Assembly: GCA_023910605.1 (NCBI GenBank) | Contig: JAAVVV010000001.1 | Location: 2,408,698-2,472,697, forward strand | DNA from: Bosea sp. (in: a-proteobacteria) | GTDB lineage: Bacteria > Pseudomonadota > Alphaproteobacteria > Rhizobiales > Beijerinckiaceae | Direction: 5' to 3' | Length of the DNA stretch: 64,000 bases | Part shown: positions 50,189 to 58,589 of the stretch, piece by piece | How positions within the stretch are numbered: the stretch's first letter is position 1 | How the letters are laid out: every line of letters begins with the position of its first letter | Program-made: the position numbers and the translations under genes | The notes under the pieces: model-generated | What the model was told of the DNA's origin: nothing | The model's database searches: none | Seen by the model: the letters and a program-made list of their open reading frames with translations, nothing else

Positions 50189-50659
50189 ATGAGCGCCGTC
50201 GAACAACGCCTTGCCACCCTTGGCATCACCCTGCCCTCGCCCACGGCGCCTGCCGCCAATTACGTGCCCTTCGTGCGCACCGGAAACCTGCTGGTCATCT
50301 CCGGCCAGCTCTGCTTCGGCCCAGATGGCAAGCTGGCGCCCGAGCACAAGGGCAAGCTTGGCGACACCGTTTCCATGGAACAGGGCAAGGCAGCGGCCCG
50401 GCAGTGCGCCATCAATGTTCTGGCTCAGGTCAAGGCTGCCATCGGCGATCTCGACAAGGTTGTCCGCTGCGTGCGCCTCGGCGGCTTCATCAACGCGCTG
50501 CCCGACTACGAGCCTCTGGCCCAGGTCATGAACGGAGCGTCTGACCTGATGGTCGAGGCGCTGGGCGACAAGGGCCGCCATGCCCGAAGCACTGTAGGCG
50601 TGATCGTGCCGCTCGCCGCTGCGGTCGAGGTCGAGGCGATGTTCGAGATCGCGGACTGA
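50189..50659 (+). CDS. RidA/YjgF-family protein (copy 2)
   Basis: A second RidA-fold protein, 156 residues, about the same architecture as the copy at 27096-27554: NYVPFVRTGNLLVISGQLCF, GDLDKVVRCVRLGGFINA and HARSTVGVIVPLAAAVEVEA with the conserved Arg. The LP pair of the final motif is changed to PL. The chosen ATG at 50189 begins homology (MSAVEQRLATLGI). It precedes a GDPD gene by 16 bases. Confidence 0.92.
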   Translation: MSAVEQRLATLGITLPSPTAPAANYVPFVRTGNLLVISGQLCFGPDGKLAPEHKGKLGDTVSMEQGKAAARQCAINVLAQVKAAIGDLDKVVRCVRLGGFINALPDYEPLAQVMNGASDLMVEALGDKGRHARSTVGVIVPLAAAVEVEAMFEIAD

Positions 50660-50675
50660 AGCAAAAACCGGGAGA

Positions 50676-51428
50676 ATGGCCATGAAGGCGCCGGACTGGA
50701 TGACAGCCCGCCCCATCGCCCATCGCGGGCTGCATGACGCTGCGCGCGGGGTGATCGAGAACTCGCCCTCGGCGGCGCGCGCCGCCATCGCCGGCGGTTT
50801 TGCCATCGAATGCGACGTGCAGCTCACCGCCGATGGCGAAGCCGTGGTGTTTCATGACTTCGAACTCGACCGCCTGACCGAGGCGAGCGGCCGAGTCGCG
50901 GCGCAAACCGCGGCAACCCTCCGCACGACCCGGCTGCGCGGCACGGCCGACACCATCCTGCCGCTCGGGGATTTTCTCGATGTCATCGGCGGGCGCGTGC
51001 CCCTGGTGCTCGAGATCAAGAGCCGGTTCGACGGCGACATGCGGCTCACGCGGCGTGTTGCCGGGATCGTGAACGGCTGGCCATCCCCGATCGTGCTGAA
51101 ATCCTTCGATCCGCGCATCGTCGCGGCGTTGAGGGATCTCACACCCGGCCATGCGCGCGGAATCGTCGCGATGACGGATTACAACTATCCAGACTATGCG
51201 AAGTGCACAGCCGAAGAGAAGCGCGCCATGGCAAACCTCCTGCATTTCACCGAAAGTCGCCCGGACTTCATCTCCTGGCGCGTGCGTGATCTGCCCACAG
51301 CCGCGCCCCATCTGTGCCGCGCCGCGCTGGGGCTGCCGGTGATGGCCTGGACTGTCCGGACACCGGCCGAACGTGCGCTTGCGGCGGCCCATGCCGACCA
51401 GATGGTCTTCGAAGGCTTCGTGCCCTGA
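50676..51428 (+). CDS. Glycerophosphodiester phosphodiesterase family protein
   Basis: GDPDs hydrolyse glycerophosphodiesters to glycerol 3-phosphate and an alcohol. The 250-residue protein has the catalytic His pair in PIAHRGLHDAARGVIENS, the metal-binding IECDVQLTADGEAVVFHDFELDR, and LVLEIKSRF. There is no signal peptide, so it probably acts in the cytoplasm. It lies between a RidA gene and a FemAB-like gene, all on the plus strand and closely spaced. Confidence 0.93.
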   Translation: MAMKAPDWMTARPIAHRGLHDAARGVIENSPSAARAAIAGGFAIECDVQLTADGEAVVFHDFELDRLTEASGRVAAQTAATLRTTRLRGTADTILPLGDFLDVIGGRVPLVLEIKSRFDGDMRLTRRVAGIVNGWPSPIVLKSFDPRIVAALRDLTPGHARGIVAMTDYNYPDYAKCTAEEKRAMANLLHFTESRPDFISWRVRDLPTAAPHLCRAALGLPVMAWTVRTPAERALAAAHADQMVFEGFVP

Positions 51429-51448
51429 CAGCCGACGGGCACGACCGC

Positions 51449-52690
51449 GTGCAGGCAGGCGCATCCGCTGGCGCGCGGCCGATCACGCTGCGCACTGTTC
51501 TGTCGCTCGGTGAGATCGCCGCGGCCGACTGGGACCGCTGCAGCCAATGGGCGGGCCCGGGCGAAGCTGATTCGAACTCTCAGGTTGATGCCGCCAATCC
51601 CTTCATTTCGCACGCCTTCCTGCTGGCGCTTGAGCAGTCCGGCTCTGTCGGCGCGCGAACCGGCTGGACCAGCGCCCATCTCGTCGCCGAAGATGAGTCT
51701 GGTGTCATCGTCGGCGTCGCGCCGACCTATCTCAAGAGCCACAGCCAGGGCGAGTATGTCTTCGACCACGCCTGGGCCGATGCGCTGCAGCGCGCGGGCG
51801 GGCGCTATTACCCCAAGCTTCAGGTCGCAGCGCCGTTCACGCCCGCGACGGGCCGCCGCCTGCTTGCTGCACCCGGCCCCGATGCGCTGCGCGCCGAGCG
51901 AGCGCTGGCTGATGGCGTGATCGCCCTGCGTGACCAGATGAACGCCTCGTCGGCGCACATCACCTTCCAGCCAAAGCCGGAATGGGACCGCATGGAGCGG
52001 GCAAACTGGCTGGCAAGGCTCGATGTCCAGTATCACTGGTTCAATCGCGGCTATGCCACGTATGAGGATTTCCTCGGCGCCCTCGCCTCACGCAAGCGCA
52101 AGGCCCTGCGACGCGAACGCCGCGAAGCGCCCGCCCAAGGCATCGCCATCGAGCGGCTGACCGGAAACGACCTCACCGAAGCGGTCTGGGATGATTTCTT
52201 CGCCTTCTACATGGACACAGGTTCGCGCAAATGGGGCCGGCCTTATCTTGCGCGCGCCTTCTTCTCACTGATCGGCCAGAGCATGGCGGACCGCATCGTG
52301 CTCGTCATGGCGCGGCGGGAGGGCCGCTACATCGCCGGCGCCATCAATTTCCTTGGGCAGGACGCGCTCTATGGCCGCCATTGGGGCTGCAAGGAGGATC
52401 ATCCCTTCCTGCATTTCGAAGTCTGCTATCATCAGGCCATCGATCATGCGCTGTCCCTGGGCCTCGCGCGCGTGGAGGCCGGGGCGCAGGGCGACCACAA
52501 GATCGCCCGCGGCTACGAGCCCGTGCTGACCCGGTCCAGCCACGCCATCGCCCATCCCGGCTTCCGCCGCGCGGTGGCGGACTTCCTCCAGCACGAGACG
52601 GCGCAGATCGACCATCTGCTGGAAGCCATGCGATCCGACCTGCCCTTCGCGAGCCGCAGCGGGGCCGATCCTGACACCCGGTCGGATTGA
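51449..52690 (+). CDS. FemAB-like GNAT-fold protein (peptidogalycan family)
   Basis: A 413-residue protein of the FemAB_like family (DUF482, PF04339), a double GNAT fold related to peptidoglycan interpeptide transferases. Recognisable blocks are NPFISHAFLLALEQSGSVG, GVAPTYLKSHSQGEYVFDHAW, YYPKLQVAAPFTPATG, SRKRKALRRERR and GRHWGCKEDHPFLHFEVCYHQ. The substrate is unknown. The frame is open into the GDPD gene; GTG at 51449 is the first start after the GDPD stop, but the true start is uncertain by a few codons. Confidence 0.85.
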   Translation: MQAGASAGARPITLRTVLSLGEIAAADWDRCSQWAGPGEADSNSQVDAANPFISHAFLLALEQSGSVGARTGWTSAHLVAEDESGVIVGVAPTYLKSHSQGEYVFDHAWADALQRAGGRYYPKLQVAAPFTPATGRRLLAAPGPDALRAERALADGVIALRDQMNASSAHITFQPKPEWDRMERANWLARLDVQYHWFNRGYATYEDFLGALASRKRKALRRERREAPAQGIAIERLTGNDLTEAVWDDFFAFYMDTGSRKWGRPYLARAFFSLIGQSMADRIVLVMARREGRYIAGAINFLGQDALYGRHWGCKEDHPFLHFEVCYHQAIDHALSLGLARVEAGAQGDHKIARGYEPVLTRSSHAIAHPGFRRAVADFLQHETAQIDHLLEAMRSDLPFASRSGADPDTRSD

Positions 52691-52815
52691 AAGCCTTTCA
52701 GCCTCCCGCGCGAGGTTGCGTTGATGACGACCCTTGACCGCGTGCGGCCGCTCGGCCTTTGCTGGCGCACGCTTCGCTATCTTGCGCCTCCGCGCCAAGG
52801 CTCCAGGACCTCGCC

Positions 52816-53244
52816 ATGACCGCTTACGATTCCTCCAACATCTTCGCCCGCATCCTGCGCGGCGAGTTGCCCTGCCACCGGGTCTATGAGGACGCCGACT
52901 GCCTCGCCTTCATGGACATCATGCCCCGCGCGCCGGGCCATACGCTGGTGATCCCGCGCAGCCCTGCACGAACGATCCTCGACATCAGGCCAGACGCGCT
53001 CGCCAGCCTGACCCGCGCGGTGCAGACCGTGGCGCGCGCCGTCAAGCACGGCATGGCGGCCGATGGCCTGACCATCCAGCAGTTCAACGAAAGCGCCGGC
53101 GGCCAGGTTGTCTTCCACATGCATGTGCACATCATCCCGCGCTGGGACGGCGCGGCGATGCGGCCCCACACTGCGGAGATGGCGCCTGCCGAGCAGCTCA
53201 TGGTCAATGCCGAGAAGATCAAGGCTGCGCTCGCGGCGGCCTGA
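52816..53244 (+). CDS. HIT-family nucleotide hydrolase
   Basis: A 142-residue histidine-triad protein. The HxHxHxx motif appears as HMHVHIIPRW, preceded by SAGGQVVFHMH, and the N-terminus has the usual FARILRGELPCHRVYEDADC with a Cys. HIT proteins hydrolyse AMP or GMP conjugates such as AMP-lysine; the physiological substrate in bacteria is mostly unknown. ATG 52816 is where homology starts. It ends 2 bases from the convergent azlD gene. Confidence 0.94.
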   Translation: MTAYDSSNIFARILRGELPCHRVYEDADCLAFMDIMPRAPGHTLVIPRSPARTILDIRPDALASLTRAVQTVARAVKHGMAADGLTIQQFNESAGGQVVFHMHVHIIPRWDGAAMRPHTAEMAPAEQLMVNAEKIKAALAAA

Positions 53245-53246
53245 CT

Positions 53247-53603
53247 TCAGGTGACAGCGAGCCCGACGGCGATCAGCACAAGTTCCCCCGCGAGCAGCCC
53301 GACCAGCACCGAGCGGCGCGCCAGCGCGTAAACCGCCAGTCCCGCCACCAGGGCGCCGAGGCGCCCCCAAAGCGGCACGAAGGCCAGCGCCCCCGACGGC
53401 GCCAGCAGCAGCTTGGCCACCACCCCAGCCACGAGCGCCGTCGCCACCATCCTGACCCAGACGAGAACCTCGGAGTTCTCGTCGAGGCTGCGCCCGGCGA
53501 ACACGCCTGCGATGCGCCAGATCTCGGTCGGCAGGAAGCCGATCACGATCACGACGAGATACGGCCAGAGCCCCCCGCTCATCTGCTCCAGCGTCGCCAG
53601 CAT
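53247..53603 (-). CDS. azlD: AzlD-family small branched-chain amino acid transporter subunit
   Basis: A 118-residue membrane protein with four hydrophobic segments, starting MLATLEQMSGGLWPYLVVIV; FLPTEIWR at the first loop is the family's conserved PTxxxR motif. AzlC and AzlD together export branched-chain amino acids. Its ATG overlaps the azlC TGA by one base (TGATG), showing coupled translation. The open frame extends upstream within azlC, but no homology lies there. Confidence 0.88.
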   Translation of the reverse strand: MLATLEQMSGGLWPYLVVIVIGFLPTEIWRIAGVFAGRSLDENSEVLVWVRMVATALVAGVVAKLLLAPSGALAFVPLWGRLGALVAGLAVYALARRSVLVGLLAGELVLIAVGLAVT

Positions 53604-54331
53604 CAGCGCCCGTCCCGAAGCCGATGGAGCGCATAGGCGGCCGTTCCGCCCACAAGCCCGACAATGAGCAGATCGAAATCCTGCCCCGCGATCCAGGTGG
53701 AGAGCGGAGACAGCGCGAAGCCAAGGCAAAGCGCCGTCCAGTCCGCGGCCGTCCGCGAACCGGCCACCAGCGAGAGCGTGAAAAACATCGGGGTCGTGAA
53801 CAGCAAGGCCGCGGCGAACGCCGCCGGCAAGGCGCCGATCAGGTAGTAGCCCGCGCCCGTCGCCACCGTGGCCGCGAGCATGACCATCAGGCCAAAGCCC
53901 ATGAAAAAGGGATAGCGCTGTTCAGGGCTCAGTGGCGGCAGCAGCCGGCGACCTTCCGTCCACGAGGTGACGGCGATGAAATGCGCTGCCAGCAGCAGCT
54001 TTCCGGTTCCAATGCCCGGGGCTCGCAGCAGCGGAAGGATCGAGACCGTCATGGGAAGGAAGCGGATCGACGAGAGCGACACCGCGACGGCGACCGCCGG
54101 CAATGAAGCTCCCGCCGCGATCGAGCCGAACAGCAGGACCTGCGCAGGCCCGGCCCAGAGCAGCACAGTGGAGAGCACGCCCGCCAGCATCGGGTAGCCG
54201 ATGTCGCGGGTCAGTCCGCCGACGCCGATCAGCGAGCACATCAGCACGATCGACGGCAGGCCCGCAGCCCGGCTGATGCCGGCCTTGAGGCAAGGCCAGA
54301 AAGCCGTTTCGGTGAGGGCAGCCGTCACCAT
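53603..54331 (-). CDS. azlC: AzlC-family branched-chain amino acid exporter, large subunit
   Basis: A 242-residue membrane protein with about six hydrophobic segments. The AzlC hallmark is the Gly/Ala-rich GVLSTVLLWAGPAQVLLFG (usually FAGxxQ) and SSIRFLPMTVSILP. It forms the exporter with AzlD directly downstream. ATG 54331 was chosen; a GTG at 54352 adds seven residues. Upstream lies a gene for a small membrane protein on the same strand. Confidence 0.9.
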   Translation of the reverse strand: MVTAALTETAFWPCLKAGISRAAGLPSIVLMCSLIGVGGLTRDIGYPMLAGVLSTVLLWAGPAQVLLFGSIAAGASLPAVAVAVSLSSIRFLPMTVSILPLLRAPGIGTGKLLLAAHFIAVTSWTEGRRLLPPLSPEQRYPFFMGFGLMVMLAATVATGAGYYLIGALPAAFAAALLFTTPMFFTLSLVAGSRTAADWTALCLGFALSPLSTWIAGQDFDLLIVGLVGGTAAYALHRLRDGR

Positions 54332-54458
54332 GGGCGTACCGCCCGTCCGCACGAAACGCGGGATCGCATGCGCCTCGCCTCCGGCGGCGCAGCGAGGCAG
54401 GCGCCGCCCCGTCGCAGAGTTTCCGACAAGGCACGCCCAGCCCGCCGCACGGACGCGC

Positions 54459-54710
54459 TCAGGACCGGCCGCTCATCAGGGTCGAGAAGACCTCGCGCGC
54501 GAAGTCCTGCAATTCCTTGGGAACGCCGCCCACGGCCTGAAAGATCAGATAGCCAATGTAGATGAGCGTCGGGACGAGGATCCAGCCCAGCACCTCCTCG
54601 AACATCTTGCGACGCCGGCGGCGACGGTCGCGCTTTTCACCCCAGCTCAGCTTTTCCTTGACCACGACGACCGTCTTGGCCTGCCCTTGCGCGTCCTTGT
54701 CCAACGTCAT
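54459..54710 (-). CDS. Small single-pass membrane protein, unknown function
   Basis: An 83-residue protein with a very basic N-terminal half (SWGEKRDRRRRRRKMF) and one hydrophobic segment (VLGWILVPTLIYIGYLIF), followed by a short tail. It has no Cys and no recognisable family. The reading frame begins with a plausible MTLDKDAQ and lies 38 bases after clpA on the same strand; it may be co-transcribed with clpS-clpA. Function unknown; a membrane-anchored basic protein could interact with nucleic acid or acidic lipids (speculation). Confidence 0.65.
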   Translation of the reverse strand: MTLDKDAQGQAKTVVVVKEKLSWGEKRDRRRRRRKMFEEVLGWILVPTLIYIGYLIFQAVGGVPKELQDFAREVFSTLMSGRS

Positions 54711-54748
54711 AATCCCCCTCAGGACGCAAGCCCGGTGCGGCGAAGGCG

Positions 54749-57283
54749 TCAGCCCTTGCTGAGCGGGACCTTCGGCACCGTGCGCACATTACGCGCAGGG
54801 GGTTTGTCAGCATTGCCGGGCGCTGGCAAGAACTTCGACATGTCATTGACAGGGTCTTTCTTGCGCGGAGATGAAGACTTCGGCGAAGACTTGCCCCTGG
54901 CGCGCGAACCCTTGCCGCGCTTGGTCGCCGCGTTCTCGACATCCTTCTCGGGCTTCGGCGTCACCGGGCCCTCGGGAAACGCGAAGCCGAGCACCTTGAG
55001 GCCGGTCGTCTCGGAGGCAACAACCACGACACGCACCGCGCCGCCATTTTTCAGACGGCCAAACAGCACCTCGTCGGCCAGCGGCGTCTTGATGGTCGAC
55101 TGGATGAGCCTGCCCATGGGCCGCGCCCCCATCGCCTCGTCATAGCCATTGTCGGCGAGCCATTCGCGCGCTTCATCCGTCAGTTCGATCGTGACGGCGC
55201 GGTCGGCCAACTGGGCCTCGAGCTGCGCGATGAACTTGTCCACCACCTGGCGGATGACCTGACGCGGCAGATGGCCGAACGAGATCACCGCATCGAGCCG
55301 GTTCCGGAACTCGGGCGCGAACATCCGGCTGATGGCTTCGACATCATCGCCCTCGCGCCTGGTGCGCGTGAAGCCATAGGCCGGCCGGGCCATGTCGGCC
55401 GCCCCGGCGTTCGAAGTCATGATCAGGATCACGTTCCGGAAATCGACCTGCTTGCCGTTGTGGTCGGTCAGCTTGCCGTGGTCCATGATCTGCAGGAGGA
55501 TATTGAACAGGTCCGGATGAGCCTTCTCGATCTCGTCGAGCAACAGCACGCAATACGGGTTCTGGTCGATGCCATCGGTCAGCAGCCCGCCCTGGTCGAA
55601 GCCGACATAGCCCGGAGGCGCGCCGATGAGACGGCTGATGGTGTGCCGCTCCATGTACTCCGACATGTCGAAACGCAGCATCTCCACGCCAAGCACCTTG
55701 GCGAGCTGCTTGGCGACTTCAGTCTTGCCCACGCCGGTCGGGCCCGCGAAAAGATAGCAGCCGATCGGCTTCTCCGGCTCGCGCAGGCCGGCCCGCGCCA
55801 GCTTGATCGACGCCGCGAGCGAGGTGATGGCGGCTTCCTGGCCATAGACAACGCGGCGCAGCGTTGTCTCCAGATGTTCGAGCACCTCCGCGTCGTTCTT
55901 CGACACGGTCTTGGGCGGGATGCGCGCCATGGTCGAGATCGTGGACTCGATTTCCTTCACGCCGATGGTCTTCTTGCGGCGCGTCTCTGGCAGCAGCATC
56001 TGTGAGGCGCCCGTCTCGTCGATCACATCGATCGCCTTGTCGGGCAGCTTGCGGTCATTGATGTAGCGCGCCGACAGTTCCACCGCCGCCTTGATGGCGT
56101 CGTTGGTGTAGCGCAGCTTGTGGAACTCCTCGAAATAGGGCTTGAGCCCCTTCAGGATCTCGATCGCATCGGGGACAGAAGGCTCGTTGACGTCGATCTT
56201 CTGGAAGCGCCGGACAAGCGCCCGATCCTTCTCGAAATACTGCCGGTATTCCTTGTAGGTGGTTGATCCGATGCAGCGAAGCGTGCCGCCAGACAGCGCC
56301 GGCTTGAGCAGGTTCGAAGCATCCATCGCCCCGCCTGAGGTCGCGCCAGCGCCGATCACCGTGTGGATCTCGTCGATGAACATGATCGCCTTGGGGTGAG
56401 CCTCGATTTCCTTGATGACCTGCTTGAGCCGCTCCTCGAAATCGCCGCGATAGCGCGTGCCGGCGAGAAGCGTGCCCATGTCGAGCGAGAACACCGTCGC
56501 GTCCGCAAGCACCTCGGGCACCTCGCCCATGATGATCTTGCGCGCCAGGCCCTCCGCGATGGCGGTCTTGCCCACGCCCGGATCGCCCACCAGCAGCGGG
56601 TTGTTCTTCTGGCGGCGGCAAAGGATCTGGATGGTGCGCTGCACCTCCGATTCGCGCCCGATCAACGGATCGATGCGGCCATCGCGCGCCTTCACGTTCA
56701 GGTTGACGCAATAGCTCTCGAGCGCGCCCTCCTTCTTCTTTTTCTTGTCATCACCGGCTTCGGTCGGGCCGGGCTCCTCGCGCTTCTCGCGGCTCTCGTT
56801 CTCGTCATCGCCCCCCCGAACGGGGCGCGGCTCCGACGCGCCGGGGCGCTTTGCGATGCCGTGGCTGATGTAGTTGACCGCGTCGTAGCGCGTCATGTCC
56901 TGCTCCTGCAGGAAATACGCGGCGTGGCTCTCGCGCTCGGCGAAGATGGCCACGAGCACATTGGCGCCCGTAACCTCCTCGCGTCCCGACGACTGCACAT
57001 GGATCACCGCGCGCTGGATCACGCGCTGGAAGCCGGCGGTCGGCTTGGCGTCGTCCCGGCCGTTATGGACAAGATTGGCCAACTCGTTCTCGACATATTC
57101 GACGAGGTTGCGCTTGAGCAGATCGAGATCGACGCTGCATGCCCGCATCACGGACGCAGCATCCTGATCGTCAACCAAAGCCAGCAGCAGATGCTCCAGC
57201 GTCGCATATTCGTGGCGGCGATCATTGGCCAGCGCCAGCGCCCGGTGCAGAGCCTGTTCAAGGCTGCGCGAAAAACTCGGCAT
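54749..57283 (-). CDS. clpA: ATP-dependent Clp protease ATP-binding subunit ClpA
   Basis: ClpA unfolds substrates for ClpP and accepts N-degron proteins from ClpS. The 844-residue product has the N-domain (LEQALHRALALANDRRHEY), two AAA+ modules with Walker A GDPGVGKTAIAEG and GPTGVGKTEVAKQ, matching Walker B motifs, and the IGL/IGF-type ClpP-binding loop region. The last 65 residues are an unusual Lys/Ser/Pro-rich extension (KRGKGSRARGKSSPKSSSPR) beyond the normal ClpA end. GGAG immediately after the clpS stop serves as its ribosome-binding site, nine bases apart. Confidence 0.96.
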   Translation of the reverse strand: MPSFSRSLEQALHRALALANDRRHEYATLEHLLLALVDDQDAASVMRACSVDLDLLKRNLVEYVENELANLVHNGRDDAKPTAGFQRVIQRAVIHVQSSGREEVTGANVLVAIFAERESHAAYFLQEQDMTRYDAVNYISHGIAKRPGASEPRPVRGGDDENESREKREEPGPTEAGDDKKKKKEGALESYCVNLNVKARDGRIDPLIGRESEVQRTIQILCRRQKNNPLLVGDPGVGKTAIAEGLARKIIMGEVPEVLADATVFSLDMGTLLAGTRYRGDFEERLKQVIKEIEAHPKAIMFIDEIHTVIGAGATSGGAMDASNLLKPALSGGTLRCIGSTTYKEYRQYFEKDRALVRRFQKIDVNEPSVPDAIEILKGLKPYFEEFHKLRYTNDAIKAAVELSARYINDRKLPDKAIDVIDETGASQMLLPETRRKKTIGVKEIESTISTMARIPPKTVSKNDAEVLEHLETTLRRVVYGQEAAITSLAASIKLARAGLREPEKPIGCYLFAGPTGVGKTEVAKQLAKVLGVEMLRFDMSEYMERHTISRLIGAPPGYVGFDQGGLLTDGIDQNPYCVLLLDEIEKAHPDLFNILLQIMDHGKLTDHNGKQVDFRNVILIMTSNAGAADMARPAYGFTRTRREGDDVEAISRMFAPEFRNRLDAVISFGHLPRQVIRQVVDKFIAQLEAQLADRAVTIELTDEAREWLADNGYDEAMGARPMGRLIQSTIKTPLADEVLFGRLKNGGAVRVVVVASETTGLKVLGFAFPEGPVTPKPEKDVENAATKRGKGSRARGKSSPKSSSPRKKDPVNDMSKFLPAPGNADKPPARNVRTVPKVPLSKG

Positions 57284-57292
57284 GAGGCTCTC

Positions 57293-57697
57293 CTAGTTTT
57301 TTTCCATGACGCATTGCAGCGGATGAGAATGCTTGCGGGCGAAATCCATCACGTTGGTGACCTTCGTCTCGGCCACCTCGTAGGTGAAGATACCGCACTC
57401 GCCGACGCCGTTATGATGCACATGCAGCATGATTTGCGTGGCCTCGTCACGGGTCTTGTTGAAGAACCGCTCGAGAACGTGAATCACGAACTCCATCGGC
57501 GTGTAATCGTCGTTCAGCAACAGAACACGGTAGAGATTGGGTTTTTTTGTACGGGTCTTGGTCCGGGTGATGACGGCCGTGCCGGCGCCATTGCCCCCGC
57601 TGCCGTCCTTTGGCTCGCGCGGGCGATTGGCCATGGCCGAGACGCGCTGCGCACCCCGCTCATGCCTCGTCTTCATCGCGCCAAACCCGTCCTGCAT
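57293..57697 (-). CDS. clpS: ClpS adaptor protein
   Basis: ClpS binds proteins with bulky N-terminal residues and delivers them to ClpAP. The 134-residue protein has a disordered N-terminus (about 45 residues) followed by the ClpS core: [40 protein letters not shown] and [20 protein letters not shown]. The start is ATG 57697, with GGAG four bases upstream; a later Met (MANRPREPK) could also serve. It is the first gene of the clpS-clpA pair. Confidence 0.95.
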   Translation of the reverse strand: MQDGFGAMKTRHERGAQRVSAMANRPREPKDGSGGNGAGTAVITRTKTRTKKPNLYRVLLLNDDYTPMEFVIHVLERFFNKTRDEATQIMLHVHHNGVGECGIFTYEVAETKVTNVMDFARKHSHPLQCVMEKN

Positions 57698-57880
57698 CAA
57701 TCTCCGGAAGCCTCATCGCCAAATCGCATAGCCTTCAATCCGAATGTATTACCGCAGACGCATCTTCGCCAGTGAGGGTTTCAGCTTAGGTCGATCACTT
57801 TCGTTTCGACGACCCCACAACGGAGCGCCACGTCGCAGGCGCGGTCCCCGCTCTCAGCCCACGCCGCGAGGCTCTCGCCA

Positions 57881-57909
57881 AAGAAAAACCCGGCCGCAAG
57901 GCCGGGTTT
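57881..57909 (-). terminator. Intrinsic terminator of the phasin gene
   Basis: AAACCCGGCC-GCAA-GGCCGGGTTT (57886-57909) is a perfect ten-base-pair hairpin. On the minus strand it is followed by a T-rich tract (TTTTTCTTT), giving a textbook intrinsic terminator 65 bases past the phasin stop. It also insulates the clpS region. Confidence 0.92.
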
Positions 57910-57973
57910 GACAGGGTGCCAGCAAGGATGAAGCACCTCGGCATGGCCGCGGGCAGACATCCGGGCAACGCGC

Positions 57974-58315
57974 TCACTTGACGGAGGGAGCCACCTTGGC
58001 GATCACGGCTTCGAACGGCTTGAATGCGTCCTTGGCCATCGCGGTGTAAATCTCGCCCATCTTCGTGGTCTGGGCGACGAAGCTCTCATAGGCGGACTTG
58101 GCGTAATCGGCCTGGATTTCGAAGGCCTTGTCGATGGTCTTCACGGCGACGAGCTTCTCGATGACCGCGGTGCCCTGCTCGAAAGACTTCTTGGCGAAGT
58201 CCGAGGACTCAACGGCAATGGTCTGGAGGCCCTTGGAAGCGGCGCCAAACGACTTGAGAGCGGCGTCGACGTTTTCCTTGCCGGTCTTCTGGATGGTTTC
58301 AAACTGCTGCATCAT
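57974..58315 (-). CDS. Phasin family protein (PHA granule-associated)
   Basis: Phasins coat polyhydroxyalkanoate granules. The 113-residue form from ATG 58315 starts MMQQFETIQKTGKENVDAAL and is entirely amphipathic helix: SFGAASKGLQTIAVES, DFAKKSFEQGTAVIEKL and the YAKSAYESFVAQTTKMGEIY block typical of Phasin_2. GGGGA precedes this start; an ATG at 58375 would add 20 residues and is the alternative. Upstream are two PhaR-like operators, downstream a strong terminator, so it is a monocistronic PHA-responsive gene. Confidence 0.9.
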   Translation of the reverse strand: MMQQFETIQKTGKENVDAALKSFGAASKGLQTIAVESSDFAKKSFEQGTAVIEKLVAVKTIDKAFEIQADYAKSAYESFVAQTTKMGEIYTAMAKDAFKPFEAVIAKVAPSVK

Positions 58316-58419
58316 CACTTTCCCCACGGCCTTGGCAGCCGCCTCTGATTCGTGGGGCTGAAGCCCCGGTTTCATCTGGTCAGGCTTCGATCCTGCACCG
58401 CAACCTGATGACCGTCATA

Positions 58420-58465
58420 TTGTGCATTGCACCATTGTTGTCAAGCCCCATGCTGCAACGCACAA
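58420..58465. promoter_or_regulatory. Two inverted PhaR-like operators upstream of the phasin gene
   Basis: TGCAACGCACAA lies at 58454-58465 on the plus strand, and TGCAATGCACAA at 58431-58420 on the minus strand. Both fit TGCRNYGCASMA, the consensus I recall for PhaR, the PHA-sensing repressor of rhizobia, and they face each other across a 22-base spacer about 100-150 bases before the phasin start. PhaR normally represses phasin genes until PHA accumulates. The match to a remembered consensus is the only evidence for the regulator's identity. Confidence 0.6.
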
Positions 58466-58481
58466 TAGAAAGTCGCCATGC

Positions 58482-58498
58482 TTAACCAGCCGGTAACC
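58482..58498 (+). promoter_or_regulatory. CtrA-like box upstream of the D,D-carboxypeptidase gene
   Basis: TTAACC-AGCCG-GTAACC, i.e. TTAA-N7-GTAA, agrees with the CtrA consensus at seven of eight positions. It stands 92 bases before the carboxypeptidase start in the intergenic region shared with the phasin gene. A chance match cannot be excluded. Confidence 0.35.
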
Positions 58499-58589
58499 GA
58501 AACCCGCTATCGTCTGACTGTGTGATCGAAATGCCACGGAACGTGGCGGATCGGCCCCAAGTTGCGTTGCGTGTGTGGGTGTTTCCAGA

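Noticed and set aside
57540..57550. A-rich slippery run inside clpS
   Set aside because: The run of seven A's encodes normal Lys codons and the downstream frame is required for ClpS; no alternative frame of value exists there.
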